The notes under the pieces were generated by a model. That model saw only the letters and a program-made list of their open reading frames with translations, was not told where the DNA came from and ran no database searches. DNA of 64,000 nt from Streptomyces humidus. Lineage in GTDB: Bacteria; Actinomycetota; Actinomycetes; Streptomycetales; Streptomycetaceae. Made by a program: the position numbers and the translations under genes. Of this stretch, positions 25,870 through 34,802 are shown piece after piece (the stretch's first letter is position 1; every line of letters starts with the position of its first letter). The stretch lies in contig NZ_BMTL01000004.1 in NCBI RefSeq assembly GCF_014649655.1, forward strand, positions 287,999-351,998, in the 5' to 3' direction.

Positions 25870-27569
25870 GCGGGCGACGACGACCGCGTCCGCAGAAGCG
25901 ACGAGCGGGTAAGCCGCGCACCCTGCGGACCCGGCTCGTCGTCGTGTCCGTGACCCTGATCGCCGTGGTCTGCGCGTTGATCGGCACCGTGACCACCCTG
26001 GTGCTGCGCGATCATCTCTACGGACAGCTGGACGGCTCCCTGAGGGAGGCCGCGATGCTTGTCTCCGGCGGGCCCGTCGGGGGACCGGGCGGCAAGGGCG
26101 GCGCCAAGAGCGACGGCGGCGCAGGCAGCGGGGTCGACGTGCAGAGGCAGCGGGTCACCGACATCGGCAAGTTCGTCAGCCAGGGGCCGGGCCCGCGGAA
26201 GGCCCTCGCCGCCACGGTGGTCGACGGGTCGATCACCGGCGGCAAGGTCGGCGACAAGCGGACCGACGACAACGACATCCCGCAGATGAGCGCCGAGGAC
26301 CTCACCGGGGCCCAGACGCGGAAACTCGGCTCGGTCGCGCAGGACGGCGAGCGGCACACCGTCGAGATCCCCGGCCTCGGCACGTACCGGGTCCAGTACA
26401 TCCACGGAAACAACGGTGATTTCTATGTGGGCATCCCGACGTCCGAGGCCGACGGCACCATCAACACCCTGATCCTCGTCGAGGTCAGCCTCACCGTCGC
26501 CGGACTCGTGGCCGCCACCCTCGCGGGCACCGTGATGGTCGGCGTCGCCACCCGCCCCCTGCGCAAGGTCGCCGCCACCGCCACGCGGGTCTCCGAACTC
26601 CCCCTGCACACCGGTGAGGTCAACCTCAGCGAGCGGGTGCCGGAGACGGAGACCGATCCGCACACCGAGGTCGGGCAGGTCGGCGCGGCGCTGAACCGGA
26701 TGCTGAACCACGTGCACGGCGCGCTGCACGCCCGCCAGGAGAGCGAGACGCGGGTCCGGCAGTTCGTCGCGGACGCCAGTCACGAGCTCCGCACGCCGCT
26801 CGCCTCCATCCGCGGGTACGCCGAGCTGACCCGGCGCGGACGCGAGGAGGTCGGGCCCGACACCAGGCACGCGCTCGGCCGCATCGAGTCCGAGGCCGGC
26901 CGGATGACCCTGCTCGTCGAGGACCTGTTGCTGCTGGCCCGGCTCGACGCGGGCCGCCCGCTGCAGTTCGAGCAGACCGACCTCGTCCCGCTGGTCATCG
27001 ACACCGTCAGCGACGCCCGCGCCGCCGGACGCGAACACGTCTGGCGCCTCGAACTCCCCGACGAGCCCGCCCTGGCGCCGGCCGACCCGGCGCGACTGCA
27101 ACAGGTGCTCGTCAACCTGCTGGCCAACGCCCGGACGCACACCCCGCCCGGCACCACGGTCACCGCACGCGTGCGGCGTCGCGGACCGTGGCTGTGCGTG
27201 GACGTCCAGGACGACGGCCAGGGCATTCCCCCGGCCCTCCTCCCGCACGTCTTCGAACGGTTCGCGCGCGGCGACTCCTCGCGCTCCCGCAACGCCGGCT
27301 CGACCGGCCTCGGCCTCGCCATCGTGCAGGCCGTGGCGACGGCGCACGGCGGCGCGGTGACCGTCGACAGCGTGCCCGGGCAGACCGTGTTCACCGTGCA
27401 CCTGCCCGCGCTCGGCCCGGCCGTGCCCCAGCCCTCCCCCGAGACGGACCGGCAACTCGACCCAGGAGCCGAGCACTCGCAGGCCGCGCACTCGCAGGCC
27501 GCGCAGGCACAGGCCGACTACTCACAGGTGGAGCACAGCGCCACCACATGGGTGCGACAGGGCGTCTGA
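25866..27569 (+). CDS. membrane sensor histidine kinase
   Basis: A 567-residue protein. TM1 is at about 23-46, followed by an extracellular sensor of about 150 residues with a Gly-rich segment (GGPVGGPGGKGGAKSDGGAG). TM2 is at about 198-226, then HAMP. The H-box is DASHELRTPLASIRGYAE (His near 306), then NLLANARTHTPPG (N-box), and NAGSTGLGLAIVQAV (G2). The C-terminal tail (about 40 residues) is Gln/Ala/His-rich and probably unstructured. It phosphorylates the regulator encoded just upstream. Co-transcription with two glycosyltransferases suggests it senses or controls cell-envelope glycan state. Confidence 0.93.
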   Translation: MSGRRRPRPQKRRAGKPRTLRTRLVVVSVTLIAVVCALIGTVTTLVLRDHLYGQLDGSLREAAMLVSGGPVGGPGGKGGAKSDGGAGSGVDVQRQRVTDIGKFVSQGPGPRKALAATVVDGSITGGKVGDKRTDDNDIPQMSAEDLTGAQTRKLGSVAQDGERHTVEIPGLGTYRVQYIHGNNGDFYVGIPTSEADGTINTLILVEVSLTVAGLVAATLAGTVMVGVATRPLRKVAATATRVSELPLHTGEVNLSERVPETETDPHTEVGQVGAALNRMLNHVHGALHARQESETRVRQFVADASHELRTPLASIRGYAELTRRGREEVGPDTRHALGRIESEAGRMTLLVEDLLLLARLDAGRPLQFEQTDLVPLVIDTVSDARAAGREHVWRLELPDEPALAPADPARLQQVLVNLLANARTHTPPGTTVTARVRRRGPWLCVDVQDDGQGIPPALLPHVFERFARGDSSRSRNAGSTGLGLAIVQAVATAHGGAVTVDSVPGQTVFTVHLPALGPAVPQPSPETDRQLDPGAEHSQAAHSQAAQAQADYSQVEHSATTWVRQGV

Positions 27570-27583
27570 CGAAAGTCGACGAC

Positions 27584-29254
27584 ATGCGAACCGACTCTTC
27601 TCCCGGCACCCTGCCGGCGCGGGAGCACCTCCCGGCCGCCACAGCCGGTACACCTGTCCTGGACGTAGTGATCCCCGTCTACAACGAGGAGAGAGACCTC
27701 GAGCCCTGTGTCCGGAGACTGCACGACCACCTGACGCGCACGTTCCCGTACTCCTTCCGCATCACGGTCGCGGACAACGCGTCGACCGACACGACGCCCT
27801 CGGTGGCGCGGCGGCTGGAGGCGTGGATCCCGGAGGTGCGGAACGTCCGGCTGGAGCAGAAGGGCCGCGGCCGTGCGCTGCGGACCGTCTGGTCGGCCTC
27901 GGACGCCCCGATCCTCGCCTACATGGACGTCGACCTGTCCACCGACCTCAACGCGCTGCTGCCGCTGGTCGCGCCGCTGATCTCCGGTCACTCCGACCTG
28001 GCGATCGGCTCCCGGCTGGCCCGTGAGTCCCGTGTGGTGCGGGGCCCGAAGCGGGAGTTCATCAGCCGCGCCTACAACCTGATCCTGCGCGGCTCGCTGC
28101 AGGCCCGCTTCTCGGACGCACAGTGCGGGTTCAAGGCGATCCGGCGTGACGTCGCCCGAGTTCTGCTCCCCCTGGTGGAGGACACCGGCTGGTTCTTCGA
28201 CACTGAGATGCTGGTACTCGCCGAGCGCGCCGGTCTCCGTATCCACGAGGTGCCGGTCGACTGGGTCGACGACCCGGACTCCACGGTGCACATCGTGAAG
28301 ACGGCGACCGACGACCTGAAAGGGGTGTGGCGCGTGGGCAAGGCCCTGGCCACCGGTTCGCTGTCCCTCGACCGGCTCCGCCGCCCGTTCGGCGACGACC
28401 CGCGTGACCGCGACCTCCAGGACGTGCCCGTGGGCCTGGCCCGTCAGCTGGTCGGGTTCTGCGTCGTCGGAGGTCTGTCCACCCTCTTCTACCTCCTGCT
28501 CTACAGCGGTTTCCGGCAGTTCAGCGGCTCGCAGATCGCCAACGCGCTGGCCCTGCTGGTCTCCGCGGTCGCCAACACGGCCGCCAACCGGCGTCTGACC
28601 TTCGGGGTGCGCGGCCGCGGCGGAGCCGTCAAGCACCAGGCACAGGGCCTGGTCGTCTTCGGTATCGGCCTCGCGCTGACCAGCGGCTCGCTCGCCGCGC
28701 TGAACGCCGCGAGCTCCGACCCCGCGCACTCCACCGAGCTGGCGGTGCTCGTCGCCGCCAACCTCGCCGCCACGGTGCTGCGCTTCCTGCTCCTGCGGGT
28801 GTGGGTCTTCTCCGACCGGCGCGACGGCGCGGACCCGGCGACGGCGACGCCCGCGGCCCCCACCCTCTCAACGGCCGCCCCCACCACGCCCGACCGCACC
28901 ACGGCCGCCCCCACCATGCCCGGCTCCGGCTCCTCCGGTTCTCCCGCGCACCCGTCCTCCTCGGCTCACCGGGCTGCGGGTCCGTCCTCCTCGGCGTACC
29001 CGACCGCGGGCACGTCCCCGACGGCGCGTCCGACGACTGCGTCCGCGCAGGCCGGCGGCCCCTTCGGACCGCTGCCGCTGACATCGCCGTTGCCATCGCC
29101 GTTGCCGCAGGGCCCGGTCGCCGACCCGCACGGCAGCGCTCCGACCACGCACCGCTTCCGTGCCGGCGAAACCGCGGACGACACCTGGAGGGACGCCACC
29201 ATGCGGATGCAGCCGGTGCGCCCCCATGACATCGAGCCGGGGGACGCCCGATGA
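27584..29254 (+). CDS. GT2 polyprenyl-phosphate glycosyltransferase fused to GtrA domain (YkcC-like)
   Basis: A 556-residue protein; ATG 27584 is 14 bp after the kinase stop. The GT2 domain at about 28-265 has VVIPVYNEERDLEPC, NASTDTTP, the metal site AYMDVDLSTD, and QCGFKAIRRD. A GtrA-like module of four TM helices lies at about 285-410. The last 140 residues are a Pro/Ser/Thr-rich tail. Such proteins make a polyprenyl-phosphate-linked sugar at the inner face of the membrane, and GtrA-type segments help translocate it. The next gene encodes a GT39 enzyme that would use the lipid-linked sugar, as in the B. subtilis ykcC-ykcB pair. Confidence 0.88.
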   Translation: MRTDSSPGTLPAREHLPAATAGTPVLDVVIPVYNEERDLEPCVRRLHDHLTRTFPYSFRITVADNASTDTTPSVARRLEAWIPEVRNVRLEQKGRGRALRTVWSASDAPILAYMDVDLSTDLNALLPLVAPLISGHSDLAIGSRLARESRVVRGPKREFISRAYNLILRGSLQARFSDAQCGFKAIRRDVARVLLPLVEDTGWFFDTEMLVLAERAGLRIHEVPVDWVDDPDSTVHIVKTATDDLKGVWRVGKALATGSLSLDRLRRPFGDDPRDRDLQDVPVGLARQLVGFCVVGGLSTLFYLLLYSGFRQFSGSQIANALALLVSAVANTAANRRLTFGVRGRGGAVKHQAQGLVVFGIGLALTSGSLAALNAASSDPAHSTELAVLVAANLAATVLRFLLLRVWVFSDRRDGADPATATPAAPTLSTAAPTTPDRTTAAPTMPGSGSSGSPAHPSSSAHRAAGPSSSAYPTAGTSPTARPTTASAQAGGPFGPLPLTSPLPSPLPQGPVADPHGSAPTTHRFRAGETADDTWRDATMRMQPVRPHDIEPGDAR

Positions 29255-31470
29255 CCACCCATCTCGACCAGCCGACCGCCTGGGGCCCGCCCTCCACCGC
29301 GGCCCCGCAGGAACCGGCCGTCCCCGCCCCTGACGCGGGCGAGCCCAGGCAGCCCCTTCCGCACAGGCTCTGGCGCGGCCGGCCCGAGGACCCGCGCTGG
29401 GCCCGCCCGGCCTTCCTCGGCCTTCTGGCGGCCACGCTCCTGCTCTACCTCTACGACCTGAGCGCCTCCGGGTACGCGAACTCGTTCTACTCCGCGGCCG
29501 TCCAGGCCGGCAGCCAGTCCTGGAAGGCCTTCTTCTTCGGCTCGCTGGACGCGGGCAACGCCATCACCGTCGACAAGCCCCCGGCCTCGCTGTGGCCGAT
29601 GGCGCTGTCGGTCCGGATCTTCGGCCTGAGTTCCTGGGCGATCCTCGCGCCCGAGGTGCTGATGGGCGTCGGCACGGTCGCCGTCGTGTACGCCTCCGTG
29701 CGCCGTCGGTTCAGTCCCGTGGCCGGTCTGATCGCGGGCGCCGTGCTCGCGCTGACGCCCGTCGCCGCGCTGATGTTCCGGTTCAACAACCCGGACGCGA
29801 TGCTGGCCCTGTTGATGGCCGTGGCCTGCTACTTCACCGCCCGCGCGGTGGAGGACGGCCGGACCAGGTGGCTGGTGTGGGCCGGGGTCGCGATCGGCTT
29901 CGCGTTCCTCGCCAAGACCCTCCAGGCCTTCCTGATCCTGCCGCCGCTGGCGATCGTGTACGCGGTGTGCGCCCCGGTGGGCCTGAAGAAGCGGTTCGGC
30001 CAGCTGGCCGTCGCCACGGGTGCGCTGGTCGTGTCCGGCGGCTGGTGGGTGGCGATCGTCGAGCTCTGGCCGGCGTCGTCCCGTCCGTACGTCGGCGGCT
30101 CGCAGAACAACTCCTTCCTGGAGCTGACCTTCGGCTACAACGGTCTCGGCCGCCTCAACGGCGAGGAGACGGGCAGCGTCGGCGGCGGCGGCGGTGGCGG
30201 CGGCAACACGGGCCAGTGGGGCGAGACCGGCTGGGACCGGATGTTCAACTCCGAGATCGGCGGGCAGATCTCCTGGCTGCTGCCGGCCGCGCTGATCCTG
30301 CTTGCCGGCGGCCTGGTGGCGACACGGAAGCTGAGGCGGACGTCCGCGACCCGGGGCCTGTTCCTGGTCTGGGGCGGCTCGCTGCTGATCACCGTGGTCG
30401 TCTTCAGCTACATGGCGGGCATCTTCCACCAGTACTACACGGTGGCGCTCGCCCCTTACATCGCCGCCGTGACCGGCATGGGCGCCGCCACCCTGTGGGA
30501 GAGGCGGGCCGGGTTCCGGGCCTCGATCACCCTGGCGGCCTCGGTCGTGGCGGCCGCGGGCTGGAGCTATGTCCTGCTCAACCGCACCCCCGACTACCTG
30601 CCCTGGCTGAAGTGGCTGGTCCTGGTCGGCGGTCTGGCCGCCGCGCTCGGCCTGATCTTCGCGGGCCGGATCAGCCGTCGGCTCGCCGTCGCTGCGGCCT
30701 CCGTGGGCCTGGTGGCCGCGCTGGCCGGCCCGACGGCGTACACCGTCAGCACGCTGCGGGAGGGCCACACCGGTTCCATCGTGACGGCCGGTCCGGCCGG
30801 CACGAGCATGATGGGCGGCGGTCCGGGCGGCGGCGGACGCGGCGGCCGAGGCGGGTTCGGCGGCGGCCCCGGCGCCCAGAACCAGCAGAACGGCACCGGA
30901 AACGGCAACGGCACCACACAGGGCCCGAGCCAGGGCCAGGGCCCGAGCCAGGGTCAGGGGCAGGGTCAGAACCAGCAGGGCGGTGGCACGGGCGGCTTCC
31001 CCGGTGGGGGCGCGCCCGGCCAGAACCAGCAGAACGGCATGCCGGGCGGCGGGACCGGCGACGGCGGCGGTATGGGCGGCCGTGGCGGTGCCGGCGGGCT
31101 GCTGAACGGCGCATCGGTCACCGACGAGGCCAAGAGGCTGCTGGAGGCCGACTCCGGGAAGTACACCTGGGCGGCGGCCGCGGTCGGCGCTCAGAACGCC
31201 GCGAGCTACCAACTCGCCACGGGCGAGGCCGTGATGGCGATCGGCGGCTTCAACGGGACCGACCCGTCCCCGACGCCGGCACAGTTCGAGCAGTACGTGG
31301 CCGACGGAAGGATCCACTACTTCATCAGCAGTGGCTCGGGCGGCGGTGGCCCGGCAGGCAACAGCACCGGTGCGTCCTCGCAGATCACCACCTGGGTCGA
31401 GGCCAACTTCAAGAAGGTGACGGTCGGTTCGGCCACCTTCTACGACCTGACGCAGAAGACGAGCGGCTGA
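29251..31470 (+). CDS. GT39/ArnT-like membrane glycosyltransferase (YkcB-like)
   Basis: A 739-residue polytopic protein, ATGA overlap with the GT2 gene. About 11-12 TM helices; the first extracytoplasmic loop is long and contains GNAITVDKPPASLWPMALSV, the DKPP motif of this family (the Asp is the likely catalytic base). A Gly/Gln/Asn-rich loop lies at about residues 515-625, then a folded C-terminal domain of about 115 residues ending in FYDLTQKTSG. It should transfer a sugar from polyprenyl-phosphate to an acceptor outside the membrane. The acceptor is unknown. A terminator follows, so this ends the four-gene operon. Confidence 0.88.
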   Translation: MTTHLDQPTAWGPPSTAAPQEPAVPAPDAGEPRQPLPHRLWRGRPEDPRWARPAFLGLLAATLLLYLYDLSASGYANSFYSAAVQAGSQSWKAFFFGSLDAGNAITVDKPPASLWPMALSVRIFGLSSWAILAPEVLMGVGTVAVVYASVRRRFSPVAGLIAGAVLALTPVAALMFRFNNPDAMLALLMAVACYFTARAVEDGRTRWLVWAGVAIGFAFLAKTLQAFLILPPLAIVYAVCAPVGLKKRFGQLAVATGALVVSGGWWVAIVELWPASSRPYVGGSQNNSFLELTFGYNGLGRLNGEETGSVGGGGGGGGNTGQWGETGWDRMFNSEIGGQISWLLPAALILLAGGLVATRKLRRTSATRGLFLVWGGSLLITVVVFSYMAGIFHQYYTVALAPYIAAVTGMGAATLWERRAGFRASITLAASVVAAAGWSYVLLNRTPDYLPWLKWLVLVGGLAAALGLIFAGRISRRLAVAAASVGLVAALAGPTAYTVSTLREGHTGSIVTAGPAGTSMMGGGPGGGGRGGRGGFGGGPGAQNQQNGTGNGNGTTQGPSQGQGPSQGQGQGQNQQGGGTGGFPGGGAPGQNQQNGMPGGGTGDGGGMGGRGGAGGLLNGASVTDEAKRLLEADSGKYTWAAAAVGAQNAASYQLATGEAVMAIGGFNGTDPSPTPAQFEQYVADGRIHYFISSGSGGGGPAGNSTGASSQITTWVEANFKKVTVGSATFYDLTQKTSG

Positions 31471-31492
31471 CCGTTCACCGAACGGCCGGGGC

Positions 31493-31521
31493 AAGGGCGG
31501 TGGCTGAATGCCACCGCCCTT
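31493..31521 (+). terminator. terminator of the glycosyltransferase operon
   Basis: AAGGGCGGTGGC-tgaat-GCCACCGCCCTT, a perfect 12-bp stem followed by CTTC. Confidence 0.9.
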
Positions 31522-31573
31522 CTTCATGTCGCGGGGCGAGACGGCGCCTGGACGACGCCCCCGGGTAAATTCC

Positions 31574-31606
31574 TTGTACGTCGTATGGGAATCCTTCTAC
31601 GGTGTA
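31574..31606 (+). promoter_or_regulatory. probable leaderless promoter of MFS gene with paired TACG/GTA boxes
   Basis: TTGTAC (31574-31579) and TACGGT (31598-31603) are 18 bp apart. The ATG at 31611 would be at or near +1. TACGTCGTA (31577-31585) and TACGGTGTA (31598-31606) overlap both boxes and could bind the TetR protein encoded downstream. Confidence 0.45.
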
Positions 31607-31610
31607 CGGC

Positions 31611-33215
31611 ATGACGCCGTCCTCGCCCCCTCCCACCTCCCCGCCCCCGCCTCCCTCACCCTCCGCGTCCCCGCCCCCGCTCCCGTCCCCGTCCCCGCAG
31701 GGGCACCCCCGACGCTGGCTGATCCTGGGCGTCATCTGCCTCGCGCAGCTCACGGTGGTGCTCGACAACACCGTCCTGAACGTCGCGATCCCGTCGCTCA
31801 CCCGCGAGCTGGGAGCGGCCACCTCCGACATCCAGTGGATGATCAACGCGTACGCGCTGGTGCAGTCCGGTCTGCTGCTCACCGCGGGCAGTGCCGCAGA
31901 CCGGTACGGCCGGAAGAAGCTGCTGGCCGCGGGCCTGGCGCTGTTCGGCGTGGGCTCCCTGGTGGCCGGTCTCGCGGACTCCACCGCCCAGTTGATCGCA
32001 GCGCGGGCGGGGATGGGGGTCGGCGGCGCGCTGCTGCTGACGACCACGCTCGCCGTGGTGATGCAGATCTTCACGCCCGAACAGCAGCCCAAGGCGATCG
32101 GCGTCTGGGCGGCGGTGAACTCGCTGGGCTTCGCGACCGGCCCCCTCATCGGCGGCGTCATGCTGAACCACTTCTGGTGGGGTGCGATCTTCCTGATCAA
32201 CCTGCCGGTGGCGGCGCTCGGTCTGGTCGCCGTCGTCTCGATGGTTCCCGAGTCGAAGAATCCGCAGGGCGAGCGTCCCGACCTGCTCGGCGCTTTCCTG
32301 TCCACGATCGGCATGACCTCACTGGTCTTCGCGATCATCTCCGGCCCGTCGCACGGCTGGACGTCCTCCAGAGTGCTGGCGAGTGCGGCGGTGGCGGCCG
32401 TCGTCCTCGCGTTGTTCGCCTGCTGGGAGAGCAGGATCCCGTATCCCATGCTCGACCTGGCCTTCTTCCGCAACCGGCGGTTCACGGGCGCGGTGGCCGG
32501 CGCGGTGCTGGTCACCTTCGGGATGGCCGGAGCGCTGTTCCTGCTCACTCTGCAGCTGCAGTTCGTCCTCGGATACGGCCCTCTGGAGGCGGGCCTGCGG
32601 ACCGCGCCGCTGGCGCTGACCGTCGTGGCCCTCAACTTCACCGGGCTGTCGGCCAAGGTGATGGCCGGGCTGGGCGGGCCGCTGTCGGTGCTGGCGGGGA
32701 TGGTGTCGGTGTCGGCGGGGCTGGTGTCCATCGCCCTGGCCGCCGACGGGTACGCCGGGTTGGCGGCGGGACTGGTGCTCATCGGGGTGGGAACGGCGCT
32801 CGCCGGTCCGGCGATGGCCCACGCGATCATGAGCTCGATACCGCCGGCGAAGGCGGGGGTGGGGGCCGGCCTCAACGGCACGGTGGCGGAGTTCGGGAAC
32901 GGGCTGGGCGTCGCCGTCCTCGGGGCGGTGCTGACCGCGCGGTTCGCCGCGGAGTCGCTCCCGACGGCGCTGGCCGGCGCCGGGTCGGCGCGGGAGAGGT
33001 CACGCATCGTCGGCTCGTTCTCCGCCGGCCTGGAGACCAGTCAGCTGCTCGGAGCCTCGGCGGTCCTGCTGGGCGGGGTGCTGGCCGCGGGCCTGCTGCG
33101 CAGGGCGGAGCGCGAGGAGCGGGACGAGCGGGACGAGCGGGACGACGGCGAGAGGCGGGACGACGGCGGGAGGCGGGAGGACCGCGGGGGAAAGCCACCG
33201 ATTCAGGCCAGGTGA
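31611..33215 (+). CDS. DHA2-family MFS drug-efflux transporter (14 TM)
   Basis: A 534-residue protein. A Pro/Ser-rich cytoplasmic start (about 30 residues) precedes 14 predicted helices. LDNTVLNVAIPSLTREL is the DHA2 motif D1, GSAADRYGRKKLL is motif A, and GFATGPLIGGVM is motif C of antiporters. The C-terminus is a charged Arg/Asp/Glu repeat (EERDERDERDDGERRDDGGR). It probably exports drugs with proton antiport. The TetR gene 167 bp downstream on the same strand is the likely regulator. A GTG at 31602 is an alternative start. Confidence 0.9.
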   Translation: MTPSSPPPTSPPPPPSPSASPPPLPSPSPQGHPRRWLILGVICLAQLTVVLDNTVLNVAIPSLTRELGAATSDIQWMINAYALVQSGLLLTAGSAADRYGRKKLLAAGLALFGVGSLVAGLADSTAQLIAARAGMGVGGALLLTTTLAVVMQIFTPEQQPKAIGVWAAVNSLGFATGPLIGGVMLNHFWWGAIFLINLPVAALGLVAVVSMVPESKNPQGERPDLLGAFLSTIGMTSLVFAIISGPSHGWTSSRVLASAAVAAVVLALFACWESRIPYPMLDLAFFRNRRFTGAVAGAVLVTFGMAGALFLLTLQLQFVLGYGPLEAGLRTAPLALTVVALNFTGLSAKVMAGLGGPLSVLAGMVSVSAGLVSIALAADGYAGLAAGLVLIGVGTALAGPAMAHAIMSSIPPAKAGVGAGLNGTVAEFGNGLGVAVLGAVLTARFAAESLPTALAGAGSARERSRIVGSFSAGLETSQLLGASAVLLGGVLAAGLLRRAEREERDERDERDDGERRDDGGRREDRGGKPPIQAR

Positions 33216-33382
33216 CCCCCCGGGGCCGCCCCCTCGGGAGGCTCCACCGTCAGTCGTCTCCGCGCCGCCCGAAGCGTGTCCGTGCCGGCAGCGCACCCGT
33301 TGCCGTGGCGGGCCGCCGTGCCCGTCGTCGCCTCCGCTTAGCATCTTCACCAGTGACCGGAAGTCCAGGAAGGTGCCCAGCC

Positions 33383-34147
33383 ATGGCCGAGACCGCCAAG
33401 GATGCCGCGCGGCACAGTGTGTGGCTGCAAGGCAGGGCGCGTCGGCGTGGGCGTGGCGGGGGGCAGCCCTCCGGGCTCGACCGGGACCGGATCACCGAGG
33501 TCACCGTACGGCTGCTGGACGCCGAGGGGTTGGCCAAGTTCTCCATGCGGAGGCTGGCGGCAGAGCTGAACGTGACGGCGATGTCGGTGTACTGGTACGT
33601 CGACACCAAGGACGACCTTCTCGAACTCGCCCTGGACACGGCCTTCGGCGAGCTGGAGGACCTGCCCGACCCGCACGACGAGGACGCCGACTGGCGCGAG
33701 CAGATCCGGGCACTGGCCACGTCCTATCGCGGGCTGCTGGTCCGGCACCCCTGGCTGTCGCCGCTCGCCGGCCGCTACCTCAACATCGGCCCGAACTCCC
33801 TGCGCTTCTCCCGCGCGGTCCAGCAGGTGGTGCTGCGCACGGGTCTGCCCGCGTACGGCGTCACCGGCGCGATCTCGGCCGTCTTCCAGTTCGTGTACGG
33901 CTACGGGACGATCGAGGGCCACTTCTTCGCGCGGGTCGCGGACACCGGCCTGACCCCGGACGAGTACTTCCGCGACGCCATGACCGCCACGGCCGAGGCC
34001 CCGGACACCGCGGACGTCGTCGAGCAGTCCCGGAACCTCATGGCGGCCCGCGGCGGCGACACGGTCGCCGAGATGATGGACCGCGACTTCACCTTCGCCC
34101 TGGACCTGCTGGTGGCGGGCATCGAGGCGATGGTGCGACGCGGCTGA
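33383..34147 (+). CDS. TetR-family regulator with TetR_C (tetracycline-type) domain
   Basis: A 254-residue protein. A basic N-terminal extension (QGRARRRGRGGG) precedes the HTH at about residues 40-85 (LAKFSMRRLAAELNVTAMSV, YWYVDTKDDLL). The C-terminal 150 residues resemble the TetR_C ligand domain (HPWLSPLAGRYLNIGPNSLR). It follows the DHA2 exporter, so the pair looks like an efflux gene with its repressor in tandem rather than divergent orientation. Confidence 0.88.
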   Translation: MAETAKDAARHSVWLQGRARRRGRGGGQPSGLDRDRITEVTVRLLDAEGLAKFSMRRLAAELNVTAMSVYWYVDTKDDLLELALDTAFGELEDLPDPHDEDADWREQIRALATSYRGLLVRHPWLSPLAGRYLNIGPNSLRFSRAVQQVVLRTGLPAYGVTGAISAVFQFVYGYGTIEGHFFARVADTGLTPDEYFRDAMTATAEAPDTADVVEQSRNLMAARGGDTVAEMMDRDFTFALDLLVAGIEAMVRRG

Positions 34148-34177
34148 GCCGGTGCCCGGCGCGGGGCCGGCCGTGGT

Positions 34178-34648
34178 TCAGTCCTGTGGGACGAGCCGGG
34201 CCGGGAAGCCGCCGGTGGCCACCGGGCCCCAGCGCTGCGGGGTGATCCGGATGATCGACTTGCCCTGCTTCAGCATGGCCTGCCGGTACTCGTCCCAGTC
34301 GGGGTGCTCGCCTGCGATGTTGCGGTAGTACTCCACCAGCGGCTCGACGGACTCCGGCGCGTCGATGACCTCCGCGGTGCCGTCGATCTGGACCCAGGGG
34401 CCGTCCCAGTCGTCGCTCAGCACGAGGATGCCGACCCGGTCGTCGCGCTTGGCGTTGCGCGTCTTGGCCCGCTCGGGATAAGTGGAGACGACGATCCGCC
34501 CCGAGTCGTCGACCCCGCAGGTCAGCGGCGAGGCCTGGGGGCCGCCGTCGGTGCGCCGGGTCAGCAGGATCGCGCGGTGACGGGGGCGGACGAAGTCCAG
34601 CAACTCGTCCAGGGAGACCTTGGTGTTCGTCGCGATGTTCGGTGCCAT
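34178..34648 (-). CDS. PPOX-class F420-dependent oxidoreductase
   Basis: A 156-residue split-barrel protein. HRAILLTRRTDGGPQASPLT and GRIVVSTYPERAKTRNAKRD are the family signature (the Lys/Arg-rich strand binds the F420 phosphate tail); WVQIDGTAEVIDAPESVEPL follows. Members such as Rv1155 use F420H2 or FMN. It is convergent with the TetR gene (30 bp apart). The physiological substrate is unknown. The size and single-domain build are typical. Confidence 0.9.
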   Translation of the reverse strand: MAPNIATNTKVSLDELLDFVRPRHRAILLTRRTDGGPQASPLTCGVDDSGRIVVSTYPERAKTRNAKRDDRVGILVLSDDWDGPWVQIDGTAEVIDAPESVEPLVEYYRNIAGEHPDWDEYRQAMLKQGKSIIRITPQRWGPVATGGFPARLVPQD

Positions 34649-34802
34649 GGGGTCAGCCTAGGCGGCGGACCGCGGGTTCCGGCTGACCCTGCCGGGTTCA
34701 CGACCGCGTCCGCCCCGCCGACCGCCCCGCCGACCCGGCCGACCCGCCCGCCGAAGACTCAACCGCGGACCTGCCTGCCCGTCGGCGGGTCGGGGGAGCT
34801 TC

